5,272 bases of DNA from Saccharicrinis sp050296935. Lineage in GTDB: Bacteria > Bacteroidota > Bacteroidia > Bacteroidales > Marinilabiliaceae. Below the pieces are notes generated by a model. The model did no database searches. It was not told where the DNA came from and was given only the letters and a program-made list of their open reading frames with translations. Below are positions 1-5,272 of the stretch, piece by piece. The stretch spans positions 1 to 5,272 of the forward strand of contig JBNKRV010000234.1 of NCBI GenBank assembly GCA_050296935.1. The letters are read 5' to 3'. Both the position numbers and the translations under genes were made by a program. Position 1 is the stretch's first letter. Each line of letters opens with the position of its first letter.

Positions 1-129
1 CGCCTTATAGAAGATAATAATACGAGAATAAAACTTCATGTACGGTTTGATGAAGGGGGCGCTGATAGTCTGTTAATTATTGTTATTTTAGTCTCAATAA
101 TTAAAGTAGGCTATCAGGCTCTACTCTAC
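1..129 (+). mobile_element. Group II intron, 3' end (domains V and VI), 5' part outside window
   Basis: The segment has the order expected at the end of a bacterial group II intron. A domain V-like 3' strand (TGTACGGTTT, 39-48) can pair with the first bases of the window, which start with CGC, a possible catalytic triad. Domain VI follows. It has a 7-bp stem (62-68 with 111-117) and a perfect 10-bp stem (73-82 with 95-104) around a 12-nt loop. The lower stem can extend through the G run at 55-59 paired with 119-122, leaving A123 bulged. A123 is seven nucleotides from a terminus ending in AC at 129, the usual spacing for a branch-point adenosine and an AY 3' end. The splice site is therefore placed at 129/130. 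The domain V tip is odd: GAAG (10-13) and CTTC (34-37) enclose 20 nt instead of a GNRA tetraloop. Domains I-IV and any reverse transcriptase lie upstream of the window. The family call is firm; exact boundary and activity are inferred. Confidence 0.85.
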
Positions 130-174
130 GCTGCAAGCCTAAAAGAGAGCCTTCATGCTAATTTTATCGTCTAA
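130..174 (+). pseudogene. Possible C-terminal codons of a gene interrupted by the intron (3' exon)
   Basis: Directly after the predicted 3' splice site, one frame stays open for 14 codons (AASLKESLHANFIV) and ends at TAA 172-174. Of the other two frames, one closes after three codons and the other after nine. If the upstream 5' exon carries the rest of an ORF in the matching phase, splicing would restore a protein ending in this tail. The stretch is very short, so chance is a real alternative and no protein family can be named from it. Confidence 0.25.
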
Positions 175-229
175 AAAAAATAGTGTATTCTGTTGAAGTT
201 GGAGAAAATAATAGAATCAGGGTTTATTC

Positions 230-258
230 TTGAAACCATAATGATTTTATTAAATTTG
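230..258 (+). promoter_or_regulatory. Candidate Bacteroidota promoter for the three-gene operon
   Basis: TAAATTTG at 251-258 is an exact match to the Bacteroidota -7 consensus TAnnTTTG. A TTG at 230-232 lies 18 nt upstream, within the spacing described for the -33 element in flavobacteria. Transcription would start around 265, leaving a leader of roughly a dozen bases before the ATG at 278. It lies about 100 bp downstream of the intron end, so the operon would have its own promoter rather than depend on the intron transcript. The match is to a short degenerate motif in AT-rich DNA, so some chance of coincidence remains. Confidence 0.5.
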
Positions 259-277
259 TGGAAATTTTATAGCAAAA

Positions 278-1603
278 ATGAAAGATAAAGAAGGATATAA
301 AGAAGATTTTGAAGGTGAAGTAACCTTAAGTTCTGAAGCTAGAGAATTATTAGGTAATAATATTCAGCAAGAAAAAGAGGAAATATATCCGTATAAAAAT
401 ATCAATATAGGGAAGGACAACCTTTCTGCATTTCAGCTATACAGAAAGTTTAAAAATGGGATTATAAAGCTTGACCCAGAATTTCAGAGAGAAGGAAACG
501 TATGGTCTCCAAAGCAAAAATCAGAATTAATTGAATCAATATTGATTGGTATCCCCTTGCCAATTTTATATATAAAAGAAAATAAAAACGGAGAATGGTT
601 TATAATTGATGGTCGTCAAAGATTATCAACGATTTTTGATTTTATTGATAATGAATTTGAATTATCAAGACTAAACATACTAAGACACCTAAATAACTAT
701 AAGTTTTCTCTAAATGATGGATCTAATGAATTGATACTTTCAACTACTGAAAGAGGGAAAATTGAGGATGTGAATTTAACCTTACATATAATAAAAGAAC
801 CAACACCGGAAAAACTCACATATGATTTATTTGACAGAGTAAATAGAGGTGGCACTCGGTTGAATAATCAAGAAATGAGAAATGCCATTTATCAAGGAAG
901 TGCAACAAGTTTTATAAAAGTTTTAAGCAAATTGGTAAGTTTTAAAAAGGCAACTTCATACATATCTTCAACAAGAATGAAAGATCGATATCTTGTGCTA
1001 CGATTTGTTTCTTTTTATCTATGGAAAAAGAACATTTCAATTGATATTGATTCTAAAGAAGCAGCTAAAATTGAATATAAAAGTGATTTAGAAGATTTTT
1101 TAGCTAAATCAATGATGTTTTTAAATTCAATGAAATTCAGTGTTAAAGAAGAAGATTTTGACGATTTGATTTATGATAAGAACAGCCAACAGTTTGTTAC
1201 AAAAAAGGATAAAACAATTGTTATAAATGAATCCGATGAATTATATCTTAAACTATTATATTCATTTGATGAATCAATGTCTAATATTTTCAAAGTATTT
1301 AAGGACAATAGCTTTAGATTGCCTAAAAAAGATGGAGGTGTTAGAAGACCGATAAATATGGCACTTTTTGAAATCGCCACATACTTTTTTATAGAACTTA
1401 GGAATGAATTCAATGAGAATAAGAAAATGATTGTTCAAGAATATTATAACTTAATAAACAATAAAGTATTCAATGAAACAAAAGATGATAAAGATGATTT
1501 CGTTAAAAGTTTAACTTATATTGTTGATAGTAATAAATCAGTATTCAAAAGGTTTGATATAATTGATAACAAAATCAAATACATAAAGAATAATGCTAAG
1601 TAG
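278..1603 (+). CDS. DUF262 (GmrSD N-terminal-like) domain protein
   Basis: This 441-residue protein carries a DUF262 domain, the ParB-like fold found in the N-terminal half of the type IV restriction enzyme GmrSD, in SspE and in many defence-associated proteins. Visible motifs are FQR (69-71), DGRQR (111-115, the family's characteristic DGQQR-type motif) and the conserved block FDRVNRGGTRLNNQEMRNA (185-203), typical of the domain's C-terminal helices. Residues 1-40 are charged and probably flexible. Residues 220-441 are rich in Lys, Asp and Phe and match no domain I recognise; I see no HNH signature of the DUF1524 partner of GmrSD. In characterised relatives this fold binds or hydrolyses NTPs and can cut DNA; either activity is only inferred here. 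The start is the first ATG after an in-frame stop at 251-253. The last 11 nt overlap the next gene, implying translational coupling. It is first in the operon and is probably a sensor or nuclease component. Confidence 0.88.
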   Translation: MKDKEGYKEDFEGEVTLSSEARELLGNNIQQEKEEIYPYKNINIGKDNLSAFQLYRKFKNGIIKLDPEFQREGNVWSPKQKSELIESILIGIPLPILYIKENKNGEWFIIDGRQRLSTIFDFIDNEFELSRLNILRHLNNYKFSLNDGSNELILSTTERGKIEDVNLTLHIIKEPTPEKLTYDLFDRVNRGGTRLNNQEMRNAIYQGSATSFIKVLSKLVSFKKATSYISSTRMKDRYLVLRFVSFYLWKKNISIDIDSKEAAKIEYKSDLEDFLAKSMMFLNSMKFSVKEEDFDDLIYDKNSQQFVTKKDKTIVINESDELYLKLLYSFDESMSNIFKVFKDNSFRLPKKDGGVRRPINMALFEIATYFFIELRNEFNENKKMIVQEYYNLINNKVFNETKDDKDDFVKSLTYIVDSNKSVFKRFDIIDNKIKYIKNNAK

Positions 1604-2624
1604 AATAAATATTAATAATTTTAAGTGTTTTAAGAATATTGAAATTGACTTAGGGCAAATTTCTTTATTTAGTGGCACAAACTCTTCAGGTAAGTCATCC
1701 GCAATTCAGGCTCTTTTGCTAGTTGATAATGCTTCAAAGAATCCAAGCTCACAATTAAATAGTGGCTGGTTAAATATTGGAACCTTTGAAGAAGCTCGAA
1801 ATTTTATAACAAGAGCTGAATCGTTTTCAATCGAAGTTGTTTCTAAGGATGGTATGAAAGGAACTTTTACTTTCAGTGAGAATAGTGAAGTTGGATTTCC
1901 TAATATAGAATTAGGTATGCTTGTAAGAAAGATATACTATCTTTCTGCGCATAGGGTTGGCCCTAAAAATTCTTATGACAAAAATTTTAATTCTGAAAAT
2001 ATTATTGGTAATAAAGGTGAGTTTTTAATGGACTTGTTAAACAGAAATAAAACCTTTAATGTCGAAAAAGAGAGGATTATAGATAATGCTAGTTACACTT
2101 TAGAATATCAAGTAAATTATTGGCTTGACAAAATTACACAAGTCAAGCTAGATGTGGAAGATTTAGGTATTACAAATTTAGTTGCAGCCAATTATACATT
2201 TAATGGTAGTTCAAGAAAAGTACGTCCATATCATATTGGAGCAGGAATTAGCTATTTAATTGGGGTTATAATTTTAGGCTTATATATAAAAAAGGATAGT
2301 ACTTTAATTATTGAAAATCCAGAAATACACTTGCATCCAAAAGCTCAATCTGATTTAGCTGATTTTTTATGCTTCATTGCAAATTCTGGAGTTCAGGTTA
2401 TAATTGAAAGTCATAGTGACCACATATTCAATGGCATTCGAAAATCTGTATTCAGAGGAACTATAACAAATGAACAAGCAAAAATTCATTTTTTTAAAAT
2501 GGATGAAAATAATTTATCAAAAAATCATTTGATTAGACTATCTGAAAAAGGAAAAATTCTTGATTACCAAGAAGGACTTTTTGACCAATTTGATAATGAT
2601 TTGGATGAATTATTAGGCTTATAA
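1593..2624 (+). CDS. OLD/AAA_15-type ATPase with DUF3696-like C-terminus
   Basis: This 343-residue protein is an ABC/SMC-like ATPase of the type seen in OLD nucleases, Septu and other phage-defence systems. It opens with the usual INNFKCFKN strand, then a Walker A motif GTNSSGKS (28-35). A central region includes YLSAHRVGPK (117-126). A signature-like segment HIGAGIS (214-220) is followed by Walker B and catalytic glutamate in LIIENPEIHLHP (238-249), and the switch histidine region IIESHSDH (270-277). The final 45 or so residues (GKILDYQEGLFDQFDNDLDE) resemble DUF3696, a short tail common on this ATPase branch. There is no TOPRIM nuclease domain, so the protein is probably a motor or regulator, not an OLD nuclease itself. 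The ATG overlaps the end of the upstream gene by 11 nt and the next gene starts 2 nt after its stop, so all three proteins are probably made together. The cytoplasmic location is inferred from the absence of any signal or membrane segment. Confidence 0.92.
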   Translation: MLSRININNFKCFKNIEIDLGQISLFSGTNSSGKSSAIQALLLVDNASKNPSSQLNSGWLNIGTFEEARNFITRAESFSIEVVSKDGMKGTFTFSENSEVGFPNIELGMLVRKIYYLSAHRVGPKNSYDKNFNSENIIGNKGEFLMDLLNRNKTFNVEKERIIDNASYTLEYQVNYWLDKITQVKLDVEDLGITNLVAANYTFNGSSRKVRPYHIGAGISYLIGVIILGLYIKKDSTLIIENPEIHLHPKAQSDLADFLCFIANSGVQVIIESHSDHIFNGIRKSVFRGTITNEQAKIHFFKMDENNLSKNHLIRLSEKGKILDYQEGLFDQFDNDLDELLGL

Positions 2625-2626
2625 TC

Positions 2627-3490
2627 ATGGATATCTTATTAAATGAGCTTTCGTTGCATAGTCAATTTGAAAATATTGACGATTTTTTAGACAATTCGTT
2701 TTCAAGGTTTGTGAGAATTTTCCATTTTTTAAATAAAATTGAAAATCCCCTTTTGAAAAACTATAATTTTTACAATTGTCAAATCACTGATAATGAAAGT
2801 TTTTATTCTTTGGTAACAAATAGAAAATTAAATAGAATTTCGGATAGTGTTAGGAAATATAAAACACTTTTAGATAAGATTCCAAACGAACCTTATTGGG
2901 AGGCCAATCAACAACAAGATATAAACTCTAAATATTTTTGGAACAATGAAGACGTTAGTGGTTCTTCAATAGCCGAATCCTACGCACGAGAAGCAATTTT
3001 GATTTCCTTTTGTCCTTCTAGAATTATTACTAATCCTCTTGTAGTTACGCAAGCAGATAATAAAAAAGAGATAAGCAATTATACGGATAATTCAAAGTTA
3101 GTTGAGTTTCTCTATGCTAACAAACATATAAGTTTTTCACAATATTGTAATGAACATTTTAAAGATACAAAACTGAATTTTGAATATATAAATACGGAAA
3201 AATCATTTAACAGTATTCAAACTGTTGATGATGAATCTGAATTTTTAAATTCTTTCAATTTGTTTTGTAATATGACATGGCAATCAATTATTGAACAAGG
3301 TGGTAAAGGGAAAAATAAAGTGGGTTTAGCTTACCAGCAGCATCATAATCAGGATGATTTTGCTAGTTACAACATATCATATTCGATTGATAAATTCAGA
3401 TGCTCAAAACGATACCGTGCATTTGGTTATCGTAAAGGTAATGTGTTTTATCTATTAGAATTTGATTTAACCCATAAATTAAGCGATTAA
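2627..3490 (+). CDS. Unknown protein of the ATPase operon; possible RelE-like C-terminal domain
   Basis: I do not recognise the family of this 287-residue protein. The N-terminal two thirds have no known motif I can name; a segment GSSIAESYAREAILISF (112-128) looks conserved-domain-like, being Ala/Ser-rich and followed by a hydrophobic strand. The last 72 residues (from MTW, 216-218) end in FRCSKRYRAFGYRKG (257-271) and FYLLEFDLTH (274-283). This resembles the Arg-rich beta strands of RelE-superfamily toxins (an Arg, then 'R-x-x-GYR' and a hydrophobic strand ending in Asp), so an RNase or toxin role is possible but is inference only. There is no signal peptide or membrane helix. It starts 2 nt after the ATPase stop and is the last gene of the operon, the position often held by the effector in ATPase-regulated defence systems. 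Its stop codon lies within an 8-bp sequence that recurs at 4679-4686. Confidence 0.85.
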   Translation: MDILLNELSLHSQFENIDDFLDNSFSRFVRIFHFLNKIENPLLKNYNFYNCQITDNESFYSLVTNRKLNRISDSVRKYKTLLDKIPNEPYWEANQQQDINSKYFWNNEDVSGSSIAESYAREAILISFCPSRIITNPLVVTQADNKKEISNYTDNSKLVEFLYANKHISFSQYCNEHFKDTKLNFEYINTEKSFNSIQTVDDESEFLNSFNLFCNMTWQSIIEQGGKGKNKVGLAYQQHHNQDDFASYNISYSIDKFRCSKRYRAFGYRKGNVFYLLEFDLTHKLSD

Positions 3491-3500
3491 TGTGACAATG
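3483..3500. repeat. Imperfect direct repeat, left copy (bounds the secreted-protein gene)
   Basis: GCGATTAA at 3483-3490 is followed by TGTGACAATG. The same 8 bases recur at 4679-4686, followed by CTGACGCACAACG. Aligned with small gaps, both read GCGATTAA, TGAC, then AA(T/C)G. The two copies face the same way and enclose the minus-strand gene 3531-4649 with its flanks. The left copy overlaps the stop codon of the third operon gene. It could be a cassette boundary or target duplication, or chance. Confidence 0.3.
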
Positions 3501-3530
3501 AAGGCCATCTACTCGATTATGCGTTCGGTT
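3491..3530. other. 40-bp convergent gap between the operon and the secreted-protein gene
   Basis: The two convergent genes end here. I see no strong hairpin with a T-tract on either strand, so no intrinsic terminator can be called. Read on the minus strand, the gap contains CGCATAAT near one end and ATTGTCAC near the other, loosely like the ends of an integron attC site, but without the inverted-repeat stems such a site needs. Confidence 0.4.
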
Positions 3531-4649
3531 TTACTTTTTTAATTCTATCATTATTTTTCTTTTCTCGTCTTTAGAGTCAATGATTTCAAGTCTTGCGACT
3601 AAACTTGTCTCAATGCCAATAATTTTTGAAAAATCAACTTCATTCTCATTGATTACTAAACAATATTCCTCTTCTAATTGGTCATAGTTCTGCAAAACGA
3701 TTTCTTTTTTAGATTTTTCTCTTAACAAATTCTTTAATTCTGTCAAAACAAAGTCTTTCGTGTAGATTTTAACAACACCATTTTTCAGAGAAGTATATTT
3801 AATTGTCTCTCCTGATTTCTTGATAACCTCTATACTCGCAATATCTTTCGGGTCAATAGAGTTTACATCAAATTTCCCATCTAAATTTTCATCAATTATG
3901 AATACAGGAGAAACAGGCTTTTTCCCTGTATACAAAATCTTACTAGAATTGTAATTTATCTTAATATCTTCTTTTATTGTAGGCTCAAAATCCCAGAATG
4001 TCCATTTTAATTGCTCATTGGTTAATACACAATTGCTGGGTTGCTGAGAAATTAATGAATCTTTTTCGATGTCTTTAAGATTTACAATAATTTCGGCTTT
4101 TCCTATTGTACCTTCCCAATTTGCTCCTGTACTTAACAAGTATGTGAAGAATCTTTCATTAGTACTTTTAAGCATTCCATAGGGCAATGAATATTCTACT
4201 TCAATTGATTTAGATTCTCCTTTTTGAAATTCACTTTCCCATAAATACCATTCCTCCTTAATTTGGTAAGGTTCTACTTTTTTACGATAATCTCTATCAT
4301 AAATAAGTGAATCTGAGAAGTCAAAATCTATGGCTTTACCATTTTCTTTTACAATAAATCTGTTTGCTTCATCTACTTTACTTTTTTGTCGATAATAATG
4401 AAAAGTCATCTCGGGAAATCCAATTTGAAGTATTTCTTGTTCTCCAAGATTTTTCATATTGAACAAGCATTTAACTACAGAACTGTCATTATAAAGGTCA
4501 ATGATAACTTTTTCGGACTCCATTCTGATTGAAGTATGTTCTTTGGGGCTTATTGACTTTGCTTTTATGGGATTCGGAGCAATGTCTGCGAACATATTTA
4601 CATGCAAACAAAGAGTCAAAAAGATAATTGCAATTTTATTTATTTTCAT
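3531..4649 (-). CDS. Secreted protein, DUF4424-like front and TonB-plug-like segment
   Basis: This 372-residue protein begins with a convincing Sec signal peptide: Lys near the start, the hydrophobic run IAIIFLTLCLHVNMF, and a likely cleavage after the Ala in MFA (residue 21). It lacks a lipobox Cys, so it is probably periplasmic or outer-surface associated. Residues 35-160 resemble DUF4424-type extracellular beta domains: a mesEkv-type strand, NMKNLGEQEILQIGFPEM (64-81), then further strands with a conserved-looking WYLWESEF (134-141). Residues 250-299 contain DENLDGKFD and then DPKDIASIEVIKKSGETIKY and NGVVKIYTKD, closely patterned on the 'DIESIEVLK...YG..GxNGVI.I.TK' core of TonB-receptor plug domains and their Bacteroidota derivatives. 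The remaining 70 residues are charged and unassigned. There is no transmembrane barrel, so it is not a receptor itself. The ATG has an A-rich leader without Shine-Dalgarno. It converges on the operon and is probably unrelated to it in function. Role unknown. Confidence 0.85.
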   Translation of the reverse strand: MKINKIAIIFLTLCLHVNMFADIAPNPIKAKSISPKEHTSIRMESEKVIIDLYNDSSVVKCLFNMKNLGEQEILQIGFPEMTFHYYRQKSKVDEANRFIVKENGKAIDFDFSDSLIYDRDYRKKVEPYQIKEEWYLWESEFQKGESKSIEVEYSLPYGMLKSTNERFFTYLLSTGANWEGTIGKAEIIVNLKDIEKDSLISQQPSNCVLTNEQLKWTFWDFEPTIKEDIKINYNSSKILYTGKKPVSPVFIIDENLDGKFDVNSIDPKDIASIEVIKKSGETIKYTSLKNGVVKIYTKDFVLTELKNLLREKSKKEIVLQNYDQLEEEYCLVINENEVDFSKIIGIETSLVARLEIIDSKDEKRKIMIELKK

Positions 4650-4678
4650 AGTTTGTAGATTTTTGAACTCGCGTTTTT

Positions 4679-4699
4679 GCGATTAACTGACGCACAACG
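4679..4699. repeat. Imperfect direct repeat, right copy
   Basis: This is the second copy of the GCGATTAA ... TGAC ... AACG element, about 1.2 kb from the left copy at 3483-3500. It lies 30 bp upstream of the minus-strand gene's start codon and runs into the first bases of the large inverted repeat that starts near 4692. Confidence 0.3.
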
Positions 4700-4824
4700 G
4701 ACAGGTATATGCAAATGTGGGCGATTGCGGGCTTCAAACTTATCAAACCGAAACAATTTTGAAGCGGGCTGCAACCCTTGATTTTACTACTATCTAGCCC
4801 ATTTTGTATATACATTGTGTGTGC
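4692..4824. repeat. Long imperfect inverted repeat, attC/cassette-boundary-like
   Basis: The segment folds into a long structured hairpin. The main arm is 4705-4722 paired with 4797-4813 (GTATAT, one G·T wobble, CAAA, a small bulge, TGGGC). Outer bases GCACAAC (4692-4698) face GTGTGTGC (4817-4824). Inside lies a perfect 8-bp stem, 4731-4738 with 4758-4765. The minus strand ends in GTTGTGC, near the GTTRRRY core of integron attC sites, about 45 nt before the start codon of the minus-strand gene. That is where the attC of a preceding cassette would sit. No integrase is present and both cores deviate from consensus, so attC identity is inferred. The surroundings are clearly GC-richer than the genes (48% in the line 4681-4740). 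Confidence 0.6.
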
Positions 4825-4850
4825 CCTGCATGAGCAGCAGTGCACACACA
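4816..4850. repeat. Strong hairpin with 9-bp stem
   Basis: TGTGTGTGC (4816-4824) is the exact reverse complement of GCACACACA (4842-4850). An inner CTGC/GCAG stem (4826-4829 with 4834-4837) closes a four-base loop. It shares its left arm with the outer stem of the larger inverted repeat, so the two folds compete. No T-tract follows on either strand, so it is not a normal intrinsic terminator. Confidence 0.6.
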
Positions 4851-4908
4851 CCCGAAGTTCTTGAAAAAGTTTAAAAATACAAATTATCTTCAATAAACCT
4901 CGGGTGTG
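4847..4908. repeat. 9-bp inverted repeat spanning the intron 5' junction
   Basis: CACACCCGA (4847-4855) is perfectly complementary to TCGGGTGTG (4900-4908), separated by 44 nt. The right arm contains the predicted first five bases of the intron (GTGTG, 4904-4908), so exon sequence could pair with the 5' splice site. Part of the left arm is shared with the hairpin at 4816-4850. Confidence 0.5.
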
Positions 4909-5272
4909 GGTCATTTTTATCCATAGGGTGCAAGTCCCGAGTGGGCTGAGGTAACGCTTCGAACCATTAGCAAGTGACACTTTTTGCTACTGCAAAAACG
5001 TAGTCGTCAAGGGTGACCTTGGGAGTGAAGGAAGTCAAACGGCAATGGCATAGCTATCATGAATACCTTATGAAATATATTATTCATATGAATAAATTCA
5101 GGTACTGACGGACAGAATTGTAGCGTAGCGAAAATCACAAATGCAATTGAAAAACTAAATTCAATTTGTAAACCTGATATGAGGCTATGAGGTTGGATAA
5201 GCAAGCACATCATTGTAACGTCCGAAACATCCAACTGGATGCAGAACCAGAATAGTAGATCAGGCAGGCATT
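4904..5272 (+). mobile_element. Group II intron, 5' part (domain I), continues past window end
   Basis: The sequence begins with GTGTG, matching the group II 5' consensus GUGYG. It is followed by the hairpin GGGTGCAAGTCCC (4926-4938) and a conserved-looking run of domain I elements: GAGGTAACGCTTCGAACC, TAGCAAG, GTGAAGGAAGTCAAACGGC, then GACGGACAGAAT, TAGCGTAGCG, AACCTGATATGAGG, GGATAAGCAAGC and CAACTGGATGCAGAACC. These match my memory of bacterial group II ribozyme domain I. No protein-coding gene is credible here; a 75-codon minus-strand reading frame is incidental to the ribozyme. The rest of domain I, domains II-VI and an intron-encoded reverse transcriptase would lie downstream of the window. 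The 5' exon boundary at 4903/4904 rests on the GUGYG match. It has the same orientation as the intron end at 1-129, but whether they are copies of one intron cannot be tested because no part is shared. Confidence 0.88.

Noticed and set aside
1171..1413. 80-codon minus-strand reading frame
   Set aside because: It is antisense to the DUF262 gene, with no recognisable product.
4669..4682. Short palindrome TCGC/GCGA in the leader of the minus-strand gene
   Set aside because: The stem is only four base pairs; too small to support a regulatory or terminator call.
4735..4742. CAAACTTA, a minus-strand TAAGTTTG promoter -7 match for the secreted-protein gene
   Set aside because: No TTG lies at 17-23 nt spacing upstream, and the site is inside the inverted-repeat stem about 90 bp from the ATG, so it is too weak to call.
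4636..4980. 114-codon minus-strand reading frame
   Set aside because: It crosses the start of the secreted-protein gene, the hairpin region and the intron start. The Cys/His-rich, low-complexity product matches nothing, so it is incidental.
5007..5234. 75-codon minus-strand reading frame
   Set aside because: It lies wholly inside the group II intron domain I, on the opposite strand, which explains the conservation and openness of the sequence.
1..5272. CRISPR array, tRNA or rRNA genes
   Set aside because: No regularly spaced repeats and no tRNA or rRNA signatures were seen on either strand.

Overview
The window looks like an accessory region of a Bacteroidota genome (flavobacterial or cytophagal type). 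The protein-coding part is very AT-rich (about 27% GC in a sampled coding line). Start codons follow A-rich leaders without clear Shine-Dalgarno sequences. A promoter of the TTG / TAnnTTTG type precedes the first gene. One secreted protein carries a segment like a TonB plug. This assignment is inference; there is no rRNA or housekeeping gene to confirm it.

Layout: (1) Bases 1-129 are the 3' end of a group II intron on the + strand: domain V-like and domain VI hairpins and a 3' terminus ending in AC. (2) Bases 130-277 hold a short 3' exon remnant, a stretch in which I see nothing, and a candidate promoter. (3) Bases 278-3490 are a tight three-gene + strand operon: a DUF262/GmrSD-N-like protein, an OLD/AAA_15-type ATPase with a DUF3696-like tail, and a 287-residue protein of unknown family with a possible RelE-like C-terminal domain. 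The genes overlap by 11 nt or are separated by 2 nt. (4) Bases 3531-4649 on the - strand, convergent with the operon, encode a secreted protein with a DUF4424-like front and a TonB-plug-like segment. (5) Bases 4650-4903 are non-coding and GC-richer (48% in the one line counted), with a long imperfect inverted repeat resembling an attC/cassette boundary and a second strong hairpin. (6) From about 4904 to the window end lies the 5' part (domain I) of another group II intron, also on the + strand, whose reverse transcriptase would lie beyond the window.

Working interpretation: the operon is a candidate anti-phage or genome-defence module. A DUF262 protein (ParB-like nuclease/NTP-binding fold) and an ABC-type ATPase would sense or regulate, and the third protein could be the effector. 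The closest named system I can think of is the three-gene Menshen system (NsnA/B/C), but I cannot confirm that match without a search. The module and the secreted-protein gene sit between two same-strand group II intron ends and beside cassette-like repeats, a typical setting for mobile accessory genes.
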